A stretch of 64,000 nt of DNA from Pseudoduganella guangdongensis (GCF_009857475.1 NZ_WWCJ01000008.1:1-64000), one strand, 5' to 3'. Positions 11,398 to 21,192 are shown, numbered from the stretch's first letter. Notes: generated by a model not told the origin, from the sequence alone. Made by a program: numbers and translations.

Positions 11398-11934
11398 CTA
11401 CTTGACGCGCTGCTTTTCCAGCTTGCGCGCCAGGGTGCGGCGGTGCATGCCAAGGCGGCGCGCGGCTTCGGAAATGTTGAAGTCGGTCTCGGCCAGTACT
11501 TTGTGGATATGCTCCCATTCCAGCGTTTTGACGGAAGTGGCGCGATTGGTCAGCTCCACTTCATCCACGCCGGCCACGTGGGTGAAGGCGGCTTCGATAT
11601 CGTCGGTGTTGGAGGGCTTGGCCAGATATTGGCAGGCGCCCAGCTTGATCGCCTCCACGGCGGTGACGATGCTGGCGAAACCGGTCAGCACCACGATCAG
11701 CATGTCCGGCGAGTGCGTGTTGAGCGCCTGCACGCAGGCCAGGCCGGAGGTGTTGCCCTCGAGCTTGAGATCGACCACGGCATGCGTGGGCGTGTGCTCC
11801 AGCAGCAGGGCGTTGACTTCTTCCAGGTTGCCGGCCCGCAGGACGGTGTATTCGCGCCGTTCGAAGGAGCGCGCAAGGGTGCGCGCAAAGGCTGGGTCGT
11901 CTTCGACGATTAATAACAGGCGCTCGTTGCTCAT
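11398..11934 (-). CDS. regA: RegA/ActR/RoxR-type response regulator
   Basis: 178 aa. The receiver domain has acidic pocket D12-D13, phospho-acceptor D55 (VVDLKLEG), Thr in VVLTGFAS and Lys in LAKPSNTDD. A Pro-containing linker leads to a Fis-type helix-turn-helix (NISEAARRLGMHRRTLARKL). This short layout is characteristic of the RegA/PrrA/ActR family, redox-responsive regulators of terminal oxidases and related energy genes. It starts 10 nt after regB and ends the cyo-SURF1-regBA run, so it may be made with the oxidase it could control. Confidence 0.9.
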   Translation of the reverse strand: MSNERLLLIVEDDPAFARTLARSFERREYTVLRAGNLEEVNALLLEHTPTHAVVDLKLEGNTSGLACVQALNTHSPDMLIVVLTGFASIVTAVEAIKLGACQYLAKPSNTDDIEAAFTHVAGVDEVELTNRATSVKTLEWEHIHKVLAETDFNISEAARRLGMHRRTLARKLEKQRVK

Positions 11935-11944
11935 TCGGTACTTC

Positions 11945-13228
11945 CTATTCGAGTGCGATAGCCGACAGCGGCAAGCGCAGTTCGACCAGCGCCCCTTGCT
12001 GCAGGTTGCGCGCTTCCACGGTGCCGCCCAGGGTGCGGGCGACGTTTACGACCAGGAACAGCCCCAGGCCGCTGCCGGGCCGGCCTTTGCTCGACTGGTA
12101 CGGTTTGCCGAATTTGGCCAGCATGGCCGGGGCGAAGCCGGGGCCACGGTCGCTGACCGCCAGCTTGAGCATATCATCTTCGACCGAGGCGTCCAGCCGC
12201 ACCCACAGGGGCGAGGCTTCCAGCGCGTTGTCGAGCAGGTTGAAGATGGTTTGCTTGAGGGCCGATTCGAACACCACGGGAATGTCTTCCAGTCGTTCGT
12301 CGTCGTATTCGAACGCCACCACCGGGCGGTTGCCGCGCCATTCTTCCAGCAGGCCGTTAAGGAAGGCGCGCAGGGTGGTCTTGGCCGAGTATTCGCCGCG
12401 CGTCTCGCCGGCGGAGAGCAGGATGCCGGTCACGATGGTCTTGCAGCGCTGGAGCTGCGTTTGCATTTCGCGGATTTCTTCCTGCAGGTCGGGATTGCCG
12501 GAGAACTCCTTCATGCGCAGCCAGTCGCCCAGCAGGACCGACATGGTGGCCATGGGCGTGCCCAGTTCATGCGCCGCGCCGGAGGCCAGCAGGCCCATAC
12601 GCACGATATGCTCTTCTTCCGCCGCGCGCTGGCGCAGGCTGGCCAGGCGCGCATCGCCGGCGCGCAGGTTGCCGGTGATGCTCTTGATCAGGATCACCAG
12701 CAGGCCGGCGATCAGCAGGAAGCAGATCAGCATGCCCACCACGTACAGGTGGGTGAAATCGGCCTGGCGGTCCAGCAGCTCCGGCAGCGGCTTGGAGAAC
12801 AGGGCCAGCCCGCCCATGCAGAAACTGGTGATGACGACGATGGTCCAGGTGGCCCAGGCGTCCAGCAGCACGGCCGACAGGATCACCTGCAGCAGGTAGA
12901 GGAAAGCGAAGGGATTGGTGGTGCCGCCGGAGAAATGCAGCTGCGCCGTGAGCGTGGCCACGTCGACCAGCAGGGCCAGGAACATTTCGCTATTGGTGAC
13001 AATCGGGTTTTCCTGCCAGCGCAGGTGGCTGCCGATGTTGAAGGCGATCAGGCAGGCCAGCACCGTCAGCATCTGCGGCATGGGCAGGTTCAGCCCGAGG
13101 CCCAGGGCCACGACGGCGATGGTCGTGATTTGCCCCAGTACCGCGATCCAGCGTAGCCGGATCAGGTAAAGCATGTTTTTATGGCCGGTTGCGCTGCCTA
13201 CGCCTGTTGCGATGGCCAGCGACTTCAT
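11945..13228 (-). CDS. regB: RegB/PrrB/RoxS-type redox sensor histidine kinase
   Basis: About 427 aa. The six-helix membrane domain carries the conserved quinone-sensing motif GGTTNPF. The H-box is GAAHELGTPMATM, and 42 residues later comes a Cys in LQRCKTIV, matching the redox-active Cys of RegB. An N-box (NLLDNALEAS) and DRGPGFAP and GSGLGLFLV ATP-lid motifs follow. The start was set at ATG 13228, which overlaps the SURF1 stop as ATGA; an upstream ATG at 13267 is also in frame but lies inside SURF1. Confidence 0.9.
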   Translation of the reverse strand: MKSLAIATGVGSATGHKNMLYLIRLRWIAVLGQITTIAVVALGLGLNLPMPQMLTVLACLIAFNIGSHLRWQENPIVTNSEMFLALLVDVATLTAQLHFSGGTTNPFAFLYLLQVILSAVLLDAWATWTIVVITSFCMGGLALFSKPLPELLDRQADFTHLYVVGMLICFLLIAGLLVILIKSITGNLRAGDARLASLRQRAAEEEHIVRMGLLASGAAHELGTPMATMSVLLGDWLRMKEFSGNPDLQEEIREMQTQLQRCKTIVTGILLSAGETRGEYSAKTTLRAFLNGLLEEWRGNRPVVAFEYDDERLEDIPVVFESALKQTIFNLLDNALEASPLWVRLDASVEDDMLKLAVSDRGPGFAPAMLAKFGKPYQSSKGRPGSGLGLFLVVNVARTLGGTVEARNLQQGALVELRLPLSAIALE

Positions 13229-13950
13229 TCCGCCCCAGTCCGCCGATTTTTCCGTTTGATTTGCCATGTGAGTCCGATGATCATCAAGGCAAGAGCATAC
13301 CAAGTCAAGGCGTAGACGAGGTGGTGGTCGTTGAATTTGATGACCGTCAGGCCGCCGATCGGCTGGCCGGCTTCCGCAGCGGAGGCGGCGTCGGCATCAA
13401 TGAAGTAGGGCGCAACAGGGGCCAGGCCGCGCGCGGCGGCAATGGCGGGGATGTCGCGCGAATACCAGCGGTTGGCGGCCGCGTCATTCCGGCGCAGGAA
13501 GCCGCCGCCGGCCTGGTTCAGGCGCAACAGGCCGGTGACTTGCGCCGGGCGCGTGCCGGAACCGGCGTCGAACTTGAGGCTGGAAACGTAGCCGCGGTTG
13601 ACCAGGATGATGTCGCCTTCGGCAGTGCGCAGGGGCGTCATGACCCAGTAGCCGAGGCCATGGTCGGTGGAGGCTTGCACCAGGGTGCTGCGGTCCAGCA
13701 GGAGGGTGCCGGCAACCTGCACGCGCAGGTATTCGGCATTTTCAGCGGTGAGGGTGGGCCATGCCGCGCGCGGCGGCACGGCCACAGGTGCTGCGTGCGC
13801 CCGCTCATTGACGCGGGCGATCAGCGCATGCTTCCATTGCATGCGATAGACCTGCCAGGTGCCCAGTGCCAGGAACAGGGCGGTGGCGAGCGCGATCCCC
13901 ACGGCCCACAGTAGGCCTACCCGTGGGGCGGTGGGGCGCGCTGCACTCAT
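13225..13950 (-). CDS. SURF1 family oxidase biogenesis protein
   Basis: 241 aa with two membrane helices, one N-terminal (residues about 11-30) and one near the C-terminus (YALTWYALALMIIGLTWQI), flanking a periplasmic domain. Typical motifs are GTWQVYRMQWK near the start and VNRGYVSS in the middle. SURF1 proteins help haem/cofactor insertion into haem-copper oxidases. It overlaps cyoD by 4 nt at its start and regB by 4 nt at its end, so it is embedded in the oxidase operon. No cyoE (haem O synthase) is present in this run. Confidence 0.9.
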   Translation of the reverse strand: MSAARPTAPRVGLLWAVGIALATALFLALGTWQVYRMQWKHALIARVNERAHAAPVAVPPRAAWPTLTAENAEYLRVQVAGTLLLDRSTLVQASTDHGLGYWVMTPLRTAEGDIILVNRGYVSSLKFDAGSGTRPAQVTGLLRLNQAGGGFLRRNDAAANRWYSRDIPAIAAARGLAPVAPYFIDADAASAAEAGQPIGGLTVIKFNDHHLVYALTWYALALMIIGLTWQIKRKNRRTGAE

Positions 13951-14372
13951 GGTGCGTGGTGGGCCGGTTGCGAAGCTGCGCCGGCGGCGCCGGCGGCTTC
14001 CACGGCGCCAGCGGCATGGTTCATGCCCGGCATCATGTTGTGGTTCAGGTGATACATGACCCAGATCGAACCAACCAGCACGATCACCACCAGGATAATG
14101 GTGAAGATCAGGGCCAGCAGGCTCCAGCCACCCTCCGAGCGGGAGTTCATGTGCAGGAAGTAGATCATGTGCACCACGATCTGCACCGCGGCGAAGCCGA
14201 GGATGACAAAGGCGGTGGTGCTCGAATCCTTGAACACATTGCCCATGACGAGCCAGAACGGGATCGCCGTCAGGATCACCGACAGGATGAAGCCGATGGT
14301 GTAGCTTTTCAGGCTGCCGTGGTCATGGCCGCCGTGGTCGTGGCCGTGGCTATGGTCGTGATGTGCGCTCAT
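13947..14372 (-). CDS. cyoD: Cytochrome bo3 ubiquinol oxidase subunit IV
   Basis: 141 aa with three membrane helices. The N-terminus is His-rich ([19 protein letters not shown]), then SYTIGFILSVILTAIPFW, the CyoD/COX4-prokaryotic signature. A Pro/Ala-rich C-terminal tail is an addition. The start at 14372 overlaps the cyoC stop by 4 nt. It is the non-catalytic subunit needed for assembly. The His-rich N-terminus could bind Cu or another metal, which is inference. Confidence 0.93.
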   Translation of the reverse strand: MSAHHDHSHGHDHGGHDHGSLKSYTIGFILSVILTAIPFWLVMGNVFKDSSTTAFVILGFAAVQIVVHMIYFLHMNSRSEGGWSLLALIFTIILVVIVLVGSIWVMYHLNHNMMPGMNHAAGAVEAAGAAGAASQPAHHAP

Positions 14373-15007
14373 GGCAGGACTCCCATCAGGTAGACAAAGG
14401 TAAAGACGCCGATCCAGATCACGTCCAGGAAGTGCCAGAACATGGAGAGGCACATCAGGCGACGGTTGTTGGCTTCGTTCAGGCCGTGCTTTTTCAGCTG
14501 GATCATCAGGGTCACCAACCACACCACGCCAACGGTCACGTGCAGGCCGTGGGTGCCGACCAGCGCGAAGAACGAGGTCAGGAAGGCGCTGCGCTGCGGG
14601 CCCGCGCCTTCGTGGATCAGGTGCGAGAACTCATAGATCTCCAGGCCCAGGAAGGCCAGGCCGAACAGGCCGGTGACGGCCAGCCACAGCAGGGTGCTAT
14701 TCAGCTTTTTGCGCTGCGATTCCAGCATGGCGAAGCCATAGGTGATCGACGACAGCAGCAGGAAGCCGGTGTTAATGGCGATCAGCTTCAGGTCGAACAG
14801 CTCGGCGCCGGACGGGCCGCCGGCGAAATTGCGGCCCAGGACCGCGTACGCGATGAACAGCACTGCGAACAGCAGGCAGTCGCTCATCAGGTAGAGCCAG
14901 AAGCCGAGCAGGGTGCCGTTTTCCGGGTGGTGGTCACGCACGTGGAAGAGATTCTCTTCCTGTGCGGGCGCCGCAGCGCCGTGGGCGTTGAGGGCGATAT
15001 CAGACAT
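14369..15007 (-). CDS. cyoC: Cytochrome bo3 ubiquinol oxidase subunit III
   Basis: 212 aa, five membrane helices, haem-copper oxidase subunit III family ([18 protein letters not shown] near residue 35; [24 protein letters not shown] at the end). ATG 15007 overlaps the end of cyoB by 8 nt. An in-frame ATG at 15040 lies inside cyoB and is not used here. Confidence 0.95.
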   Translation of the reverse strand: MSDIALNAHGAAAPAQEENLFHVRDHHPENGTLLGFWLYLMSDCLLFAVLFIAYAVLGRNFAGGPSGAELFDLKLIAINTGFLLLSSITYGFAMLESQRKKLNSTLLWLAVTGLFGLAFLGLEIYEFSHLIHEGAGPQRSAFLTSFFALVGTHGLHVTVGVVWLVTLMIQLKKHGLNEANNRRLMCLSMFWHFLDVIWIGVFTFVYLMGVLP

Positions 15008-17009
15008 TGGCAAGTTTCTCCAGGTTACGGGTGCGCTCATCTTCGGTGCGGATCACTTCTTCCGCAGGGATGTAGTAATCGCGCTTGTAATTGAAGGTAT
15101 GGATGATGGAAGCAGCGATGGTCGCGAAGAAGGCGACAGCCGCAATGATCCACATCTGCCACACCAGGGCGAAACCGGTCGCCGCGCTCAGGCCGGCGAT
15201 GATGAAGCCGGCTGCGGTGTTGGACGGCATGTGGATCGGGATGAAACCATCCACCGGGCGCTTGTAACCGCGACGCTTCATATCGGTCCACGAATCGTTG
15301 TCGTGCACGCGTGGGGTGAACGCGAAGTTGTAGTCAGGCGGCGGCGACGAAGTCGACCACTCCAGGGTACGGCCATCCCACGGGTCGCCGGTCACGTCGC
15401 GCAGCTGGTGGCGGCGGCGGAAGCTGACGTAGAACTGTACCAGCATGGCGAAGATACCGATCGCGATCAGCACGGCGCCGAAGGCAGCGATCTGGAACCA
15501 GATCTGCAGCGAAGTATCTTCGAAGTGGCTCATACGACGGGTCACGCCCATCAGGCCCAGCACGTACAGCGGCATGAACGCCAGGTAGAAACCGAGCACC
15601 CAGCCCCAGAAGGAGATCTTGCCCCAGAACTCGTCCAGCTTGTAGCCGAAGGCTTTCGGGAACCAGTAGTTGATCGCAGCGAACACGCCGAACACCACGC
15701 CGCCGATGATCACGTTGTGGAAGTGAGCGATCAGGAACAGGCTGTTGTGCAGCACGAAGTCGGCTGGCGGAACGGCCAGCAGGACGCCGGTCATGCCACC
15801 GATAACAAAGGTGATCATGAACGCGATGGTCCACATCATTGGCAGCTCAAAGCGGATGCGGCCACGGTACATGGTGAACAGCCAGTTGAAGATCTTGGCG
15901 CCGGTCGGGATCGAGATGATCATCGTGGTGATGCCGAAGAACGAGTTGACGCTAGCGCCCGAACCCATGGTGAAGAAGTGGTGCAGCCATACCAGGTAGG
16001 ACAGGATGGTGATCACCACGGTCGCATAGACCATGGAGGTGTAGCCGAACAGGCGCTTGCCGGAGAAGGTCGACACCACTTCCGAGAACACGCCGAAGAT
16101 CGGCAGGATCAGGATGTACACCTCTGGGTGGCCCCAGATCCAGATCAGGTTCACGTACAGCATGGAGTCGCCGCCCATGTCGGCGGTGAAGAAGTGGGTG
16201 CCCAGCATGCGGTCCATGGACAGCATGGCCAGCACCACGGTCAGTACCGGGAAGGAAACCACGATCAGCACGTTGGTGCACAGGGAGGTCCAGGTGAAGA
16301 CAGGCATCTTCATCATGGTCATGCCCGGCGCGCGCATCTTGACGATGGTCGCGATCAGGTTAACCCCGGATAGCAATGTCCCGACCCCGGCCACCTGTAG
16401 CGACCAGATATAGTAATCGACCCCCACATCCGGGCTGCCCAGGATGCCCGACAGCGGCGGGTAGGCCAGCCAGCCGGTTTTCGCGTATTCACCGACGAAC
16501 AGCGAGACCATGGTCAGGCCGGCGCCGAAAGCGGTCATCCAGAAGGAGAAGTTATTCAGGAACGGGAAGGCCACGTCGCGCGCGCCGATCTGCAGCGGCA
16601 CGATGTAGTTCATCAGGCCGGTGACGAATGGCATGGCGACGAAGAAGATCATGATCACGCCGTGGGCGGTGAAGATCTGGTCGTAGTGGTGCGGCGGCAG
16701 GTAGCCCATGTTCTCGCCGAAGGCCATGGCTTGCTGCATACGCATCATGAGCGCGTCGGCAAAGCCGCGCATCAGCATGACGAGACCGAGGATCATGTAC
16801 ATGATGCCGATCTTCTTGTGGTCGATACTGGTGATCCAGTCGCGCCACAGCGGGCCCCACAGGCGATAGCGGGTCATGGCGCCCATCATGGCCAGGCCGC
16901 CCAGCACCACCATGGCGAAGGTGACGACCAGGATAGGCTCGTGGTAAGGGATTGCGTCCCAGCTGAGTCGGCCCAGGATTGGGTGGACTGCGTTGGTGTG
17001 GTTTTCCAT
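15000..17009 (-). CDS. cyoB: Cytochrome bo3 ubiquinol oxidase subunit I
   Basis: 669 aa, about 15 membrane helices. Catalytic subunit that reduces O2 to water and pumps protons. The haem/CuB ligand region reads [14 protein letters not shown], and [13 protein letters not shown] supplies further His ligands. The N-terminal [15 protein letters not shown] is typical of ubiquinol oxidases. It starts 2 nt after cyoA ends. Transcribed as cyoA-B-C-D on the minus strand. Confidence 0.97.
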   Translation of the reverse strand: MENHTNAVHPILGRLSWDAIPYHEPILVVTFAMVVLGGLAMMGAMTRYRLWGPLWRDWITSIDHKKIGIMYMILGLVMLMRGFADALMMRMQQAMAFGENMGYLPPHHYDQIFTAHGVIMIFFVAMPFVTGLMNYIVPLQIGARDVAFPFLNNFSFWMTAFGAGLTMVSLFVGEYAKTGWLAYPPLSGILGSPDVGVDYYIWSLQVAGVGTLLSGVNLIATIVKMRAPGMTMMKMPVFTWTSLCTNVLIVVSFPVLTVVLAMLSMDRMLGTHFFTADMGGDSMLYVNLIWIWGHPEVYILILPIFGVFSEVVSTFSGKRLFGYTSMVYATVVITILSYLVWLHHFFTMGSGASVNSFFGITTMIISIPTGAKIFNWLFTMYRGRIRFELPMMWTIAFMITFVIGGMTGVLLAVPPADFVLHNSLFLIAHFHNVIIGGVVFGVFAAINYWFPKAFGYKLDEFWGKISFWGWVLGFYLAFMPLYVLGLMGVTRRMSHFEDTSLQIWFQIAAFGAVLIAIGIFAMLVQFYVSFRRRHQLRDVTGDPWDGRTLEWSTSSPPPDYNFAFTPRVHDNDSWTDMKRRGYKRPVDGFIPIHMPSNTAAGFIIAGLSAATGFALVWQMWIIAAVAFFATIAASIIHTFNYKRDYYIPAEEVIRTEDERTRNLEKLANV

Positions 17010-17011
17010 AA

Positions 17012-17998
17012 TCAGTTCTTGCTAGCAGTATTGGCGAGGGCGACGTAGGAGTCGTTCGGCGTGCAGATGCGCGCCTCCATTTCCTTCTTCGTGACCGCGT
17101 TGCGCACGCGCATGGCGTCTTCCGCCATGGTCTGGGCCATGCAGGTGGTACCAGGTTCAACGCAGCGGTTGATGATGGCGCTGTACAGGCCATCTTCCAC
17201 GCCGCCGAAGCGCTGCACAGGTTCGCGCTCGCTTGGTTTGACCAGGTTCATGTAACCGGAACGGTCCAGGGAACCGCCTTCGGCCTTGGTCTTGGCGACC
17301 CAGGCGTCGAAGTCCGCGGTCGATACGCCGTGGTACTTGAAGCGCATGTGCGAGAAGCCAGCACCGCTGTAGTTGGCGGAGAAGCCCTCATACACGCCCG
17401 GCTTGTTCAGCACCGCGTTCAGGGTGGTGTCCATACCCGGCATGGCGTAGATCTGGCCGGCCAGGGCAGGGATATAGAACGAGTTCATTACCGTGGATGC
17501 GGTAATCTTGAAGCGGATCGGGGTGTCGACCGGGGTCACCAGTTCGTTTACCGTGGCGATGCCTTGCTCCGGGTAGATGAACAGCCACTTCCAGTCCAGC
17601 GCCACCACTTGCACCACCATCGGCTTGTGGCTAGCGGCCAGCGGACGGTTTTCGTCGATGCGGCTGAGCGGACGGTAAGGGTCCAGCATGTGGGTGCTGA
17701 TCCAGGTCAGCAGGCCCAGCACGATGATAATCAGCAGTGGGGCGCCCCAGATGACGAACTCGAGCTGGGTCGAATGGTCCCAGTCCGGCGCGTAAGTGGC
17801 CTTGGTGTTGTTTTTACGGTAACGCCAGGCGAAGAAAATCGTCAGGGCGATAACGGGTACGATGATGAGCAACATCAGCAACGTGGAAACGGTCACGAGC
17901 TGGGCTTGCTGCTTGGCGATATCGCCCGCCGGGTTCATGACAATGGTGTCACAACCGGTCAGGAGAAGTGCCGCTAGGATGAGCAGAATGATAGGCAT
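17012..17998 (-). CDS. cyoA: Cytochrome bo3 ubiquinol oxidase subunit II (lipoprotein)
   Basis: 328 aa. Lipoprotein signal with lipobox LLTGC (Cys 16), two membrane helices, then a periplasmic cupredoxin domain. No CuA ligand set is seen, as expected for a quinol oxidase; the [22 protein letters not shown] segment is typical of CyoA. First gene of the operon. Its 5' region is shared with the divergent MFS gene and contains repeated GGACA motifs. Confidence 0.96.
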   Translation of the reverse strand: MPIILLILAALLLTGCDTIVMNPAGDIAKQQAQLVTVSTLLMLLIIVPVIALTIFFAWRYRKNNTKATYAPDWDHSTQLEFVIWGAPLLIIIVLGLLTWISTHMLDPYRPLSRIDENRPLAASHKPMVVQVVALDWKWLFIYPEQGIATVNELVTPVDTPIRFKITASTVMNSFYIPALAGQIYAMPGMDTTLNAVLNKPGVYEGFSANYSGAGFSHMRFKYHGVSTADFDAWVAKTKAEGGSLDRSGYMNLVKPSEREPVQRFGGVEDGLYSAIINRCVEPGTTCMAQTMAEDAMRVRNAVTKKEMEARICTPNDSYVALANTASKN

Positions 17999-18048
17999 GC
18001 GAGAGAATCAATGTCCTGGATCAAGAAACTTGCAACTCTATTGAAACT

Positions 18049-18094
18049 GGACAGATTCCGCGATTGGACATATTGTCCTACTAGCAGGACATAT
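18049..18094. promoter_or_regulatory. GGACA repeats and TGTCCT/AGGACA dyad in the cyoA-MFS divergent region
   Basis: GGACA occurs at 18049-18053, 18066-18070 and 18087-18091. The last one forms an inverted repeat, TGTCCT (18074-18079) with AGGACA (18086-18091), flanked by ATAT on both sides. It lies in the short region between divergent cyoA and the MFS gene, where an operator is expected. The binding protein is unknown and the motif does not look like a published RegA site. Confidence 0.45.
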
Positions 18095-18147
18095 AACAGT
18101 TATAAGTGCCGGTGATGACTGCGCCCGGCGTTATAGGAGACAACCAG

Positions 18148-19461
18148 ATGCAAAGCATGACTGTGCCGGCAAACGGCTTTTCTTCGCAGACAAATTCAGC
18201 CAACCCACGCATCGCCCCCGAGGAGATTGCGGTGGGGGTGGTGATTGGCCGCGCTTCCGAGTATTTCGACTTCTTCGTGTACGCCATTGCTTCGGTGCTG
18301 GTGTTCCCGCAGGTGTTCTTCCCCTTCGCCTCCGCGCTGGACGGGATGCTGTACTCCTTCGTGATCTTCTCATTTGCATTTTTGGCAAGGCCGCTGGGCA
18401 CGGTGACCTTCATGGCCATCCAGCAGCGCTTCGGGCGGGAGGCCAAGCTGACCGCCGCGCTGTTCCTGCTCGGCACCTCCACCGCCTGCATGGCCTTCCT
18501 GCCGACTTATGGCGACATGGGCATGGCCGCGATCGCCTTCCTCGCCGTGCTGCGCTTCGGGCAGGGCATTGCCCTGGGCGGCTCCTGGGACGGCCTGCCG
18601 TCGCTGCTGGCCCTGAGCGCCCCGCAGAACAAGCGCGGCTGGTACGCTATGTTGGGCCAGCTCGGCGCCCCGACCGGTTTCATCATCGCCGCCGGCCTGT
18701 TCTCCTTCCTGCTGGCCAACCTGGCGAAAGAGGACTTTTTGACCTGGGGCTGGCGCTATCCCTTCTACGTCGCCTTCGCCATCAACGTGGTGGCCCTGTT
18801 TGCCCGCCTGCGCCTGGTATCCACCAAGGAGTACGCCCGCCTGCTGGAAGAGCGCGAGCTGCAGCCGACCGACGTCGGCGAACTGCTCAAGACCCAGGGC
18901 CGCAACGTGGTGATCGGCGCCCTGGCCGCGCTGGCCAGCTACGCCCTGTTCCACCTGGTGACGGTGTTCCCGCTGTCCTGGATTTCGCTGTACTCGGAGC
19001 GCTCGGTCAGTGAATTCCTGGTGATCCAGATTGCCGGCGCCTTTATCGCCGCCGCCTGCATCGTCGCCTCCGGCTGGATTGCCGACCGCGTCGGCCGCCG
19101 CCGCACCCTGGGCACGCTGGCCATCATGATCGGCGTGTTCAGCGGCTTCGTCCCCTTGTTGTTGCAAGGAGGCGACACCGGCCAGACCACGTTCATCCTG
19201 CTCGGCTTCGCCCTGCTGGGCCTGTCGTATGGCCAGGCTGCCGGCGCCGTGACCGCCAATTTCGAATCGCGCTTCCGTTATAGCGGCGCCGCGCTGACCT
19301 CCGACCTGGCCTGGCTGGTCGGCGCCGCGTTCGCCCCTCTGGTCGCGCTCGGCTTGTCCGCCAACTTCGGCCTGGCTTATGTGAGCCTGTACCTGCTCTC
19401 CGGCGCCGCCGGCTCCCTCGCCGCCCTCAGCCTCAACCGCGCCCTCGAAATCAAGGACTGA
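18148..19461 (+). CDS. MFS transporter (metabolite:H+ symporter-like)
   Basis: 437 aa with 12 predicted membrane helices. The loop after helix 2 (RPLGTVTFMAIQQRFGRE) and the second-half repeat WIADRVGRRRT are major facilitator motifs, closest to the sugar/MHS branch. Start ATG 18148 follows TAGGAG. Substrate unknown. It is divergent from cyoA, sharing its upstream region, so shared regulation is plausible. Confidence 0.88.
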   Translation: MQSMTVPANGFSSQTNSANPRIAPEEIAVGVVIGRASEYFDFFVYAIASVLVFPQVFFPFASALDGMLYSFVIFSFAFLARPLGTVTFMAIQQRFGREAKLTAALFLLGTSTACMAFLPTYGDMGMAAIAFLAVLRFGQGIALGGSWDGLPSLLALSAPQNKRGWYAMLGQLGAPTGFIIAAGLFSFLLANLAKEDFLTWGWRYPFYVAFAINVVALFARLRLVSTKEYARLLEERELQPTDVGELLKTQGRNVVIGALAALASYALFHLVTVFPLSWISLYSERSVSEFLVIQIAGAFIAAACIVASGWIADRVGRRRTLGTLAIMIGVFSGFVPLLLQGGDTGQTTFILLGFALLGLSYGQAAGAVTANFESRFRYSGAALTSDLAWLVGAAFAPLVALGLSANFGLAYVSLYLLSGAAGSLAALSLNRALEIKD

Positions 19462-19485
19462 AAAATGGGGACGTACCCCATTTTT
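19461..19485. repeat. Palindrome AAAAATGGGG-ACGTA-CCCCATTTTT
   Basis: A 10-bp perfect stem around ACGTA starts on the last base of the MFS stop codon. The same sequence flanks the RAYT gene about 400 bp further on (19857 and, inverted, 20609). Confidence 0.75.
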
Positions 19486-19490
19486 TGAGA

Positions 19491-19525
19491 AATATGGCAA
19501 TGTGGCACATTGCCATATTTTTTTT
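19491..19525 (+). terminator. Rho-independent terminator after the MFS gene
   Basis: The stem AATATGGCAATGTG / CACATTGCCATATT, with almost no loop, is followed by a run of T residues. Confidence 0.9.
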
Positions 19526-19629
19526 GCCGTGAATTCCTGTATGTCGGGTGAAAGTCGGGCAGTTGTCGTAACCGTCAGCGCCCGATTTTCGCGATATTCG
19601 AGGCTCACGAGCAACGAGGTTCCCTTGCA

Positions 19630-19857
19630 ATGATTCTGAAACAGATCCGTATCAACTTCCTCGCCCCGCGCCCGCAGCGCTACGCCGCCCGGCGCGCCAT
19701 CATCGCCTCGCATGCCATGGGATATTTGTTTTGCCTGGCCGGCCTGGCGAGCCCGCCGGCCCTGGCTGGCGGCTTGATTCTGCTGGCCAACGCCTACCTG
19801 TTCCACTTCCTCACCTGGCAAGGTGACAAATACGGCATCTGGTTCGAGCCAGCGTGA
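19630..19857 (+). CDS. Small membrane protein, unknown
   Basis: 75 aa. Basic N-terminus (MILKQIRINFLAPRPQRYAARRA), then one or two hydrophobic segments (about 30-62), ending KYGIWFEPA. ATG 19630 has a GAGG stretch about 10 nt upstream. Codon use fits the neighbourhood. Not recognised. Its stop is directly followed by the left palindrome of the RAYT element. Confidence 0.5.
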   Translation: MILKQIRINFLAPRPQRYAARRAIIASHAMGYLFCLAGLASPPALAGGLILLANAYLFHFLTWQGDKYGIWFEPA

Positions 19858-19879
19858 AAAATGGGGACGTACCCCATTT
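19857..19879. repeat. REP-like palindrome, left flank of RAYT
   Basis: AAAAATGGGG-ACGTA-CCCCATTT has the same orientation as 19461-19485 and opposite orientation to 20609-20634. A partial second copy (ATGGGGGCGTCCC) follows inside the 3' end of the RAYT gene. Confidence 0.8.
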
Positions 19880-20540
19880 ATTTATGGGGGCGTCCCTTTC
19901 TGCCGGGGATGGGTAGGGCTGGGTCGCCGGCGGGGTCGCCGACGATGCAGTTGCTGCGGGTGGCGCGCCGCAGGGTGTCGGTCACTTCGTCGTCCGGCGT
20001 GGCGGCGACGAACTGGCGGTAGTTCCGCAGGCGGTCGGCCTCATTTTCGCCGAGCGACAGGTAAAGTGGATGCGGTTCAACGAAGCTGGACTGCGCTCCT
20101 TCCGCATTGACCCGATAGCTCGACCAGCGATAGTCGCGTGGATGCTGTACCATGCCAGCCCTGACCGGATTCAGCTCTATATAGCGCATGCAAGTCAGCA
20201 AGTAGGCGCCATCGAAGATAATGCAAAGCCGGTAGCGTCCTCCCCACAGCGTGCCGCTGCGGTCGTATTTCTTATTGATGTAGCCAGCGTAGCGCTGGTG
20301 CAGCGATTTCATCAGCTGCGGCAAGCTGTCATGCTCATGTGGCGTAATGGCAAAATGGACATGATTGGTCATCAAGACAAACGCATGCACCTGGCATGAT
20401 GAATCTTTTGCAAGAATCTCCAGCCAATGCAGATAAAACTCGCAATCGCCATGATTGAAGAAGCAAGGGCGCTTATTATGCCCCCGCTGGACCAGGTGGA
20501 CGGGAACATCCGGGACGACAAAGCGGGCTCGGCGCGGCAT
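19878..20540 (-). mobile_element. REP-associated tyrosine transposase (RAYT, Y1_Tnp family)
   Basis: 220 aa. A single-strand-type HUH nuclease: H60-V61-H62 in MTNHVHFAITP, with candidate catalytic Tyr 84 or 87 in HQRYAGYINKKY, followed by SGTLWGGRYR and MRYIELNPVRAGMV, all hallmarks of the TnpA-REP family. The start at ATG 20540 gives MPRRARFVVPDVPVHLVQRG, the standard N-terminus; an upstream in-frame ATG (20597) adds an atypical leader. The gene is bounded by inverted copies of a GGGG/CCCC palindrome, its likely cognate REP. RAYTs spread REP palindromes and are usually single-copy. Confidence 0.9.
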
Positions 20541-20608
20541 GATAGGCAAGGGGAGGGTGATGGTGGCTCCAGTATGGCGACACTCCGCCCAGCGCATTTT
20601 GATGCAAA

Positions 20609-20634
20609 TTAAATGGGGTACGTCCCCATTTTTT
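20609..20634. repeat. REP-like palindrome, right flank of RAYT
   Basis: AAATGGGG-TACGT-CCCCATTTTT is the reverse-complement orientation of the left copy at 19857, so the RAYT gene sits between inverted palindromes. Confidence 0.8.
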
Positions 20635-20740
20635 CGGTTATACTCCCGTGTCTGGCCTTCCGGCTGGATTTTTATTTAACAAGTAGTTCACGATGCGTAG
20701 GGTTGCGAGACTCCGTGCATCGCATGTGAAAGGTAAGAAA

Positions 20741-21010
20741 ATGACCGTTGAAAACATCAACAAGTCGGCCATCATCGCTGACAACGCCCGTGGCCAAAAC
20801 GACACCGGCTCCCCAGAAGTGCAAGTTGCTCTGCTGACCGCCCGTATCAACGAACTGAACGGCCACTTCAAAGCGCACTCCAAGGATCACCACTCCCGTC
20901 GTGGCCTGATCATGATGGTGAACCGTCGTAAGTCCCTGCTGGCTTACCTGAAGAATAAAGACGCAACCCGTTACCGCGACCTGATCGCTAAACTCGGCCT
21001 GCGTAAGTAA
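20741..21010 (+). CDS. rpsO: 30S ribosomal protein S15
   Basis: 89 aa, the family's exact length. Binds 16S rRNA. The hallmark sections [24 protein letters not shown] and [22 protein letters not shown] are present. The ATG at 20741 gives the usual MTVENINKS start; earlier in-frame ATGs lack support. Classic rpsO-pnp gene pair. Confidence 0.98.
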   Translation: MTVENINKSAIIADNARGQNDTGSPEVQVALLTARINELNGHFKAHSKDHHSRRGLIMMVNRRKSLLAYLKNKDATRYRDLIAKLGLRK

Positions 21011-21036
21011 TTCTTGCGTATCCCGGTTTAAACGAG

Positions 21037-21071
21037 AAATGCCTGCGCCAGTTCGCTGCCGCAGGCATTTT
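21037..21071 (+). terminator. rpsO-pnp intergenic terminator/attenuator
   Basis: AAATGCCTGCG and CGCAGGCATTT form an 11-bp stem, followed by a short T-rich stretch. A second small hairpin (ACGGCC-TTCC-GGCCGT, about 21113-21128) lies closer to pnp. In enterobacteria this interval holds RNase III sites for pnp autoregulation; that role here is inference. Confidence 0.75.
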
Positions 21072-21192
21072 GACATTTTGGGCCGGTAGTTTTCTTGCAG
21101 TAAAGCAGTAAAACGGCCTTCCGGCCGTTCGTGGTGAGGTGCTACGACAGCTCCTGAAAATCTGTCGGCTAAAGAGAAAGAGGGATAAACCC

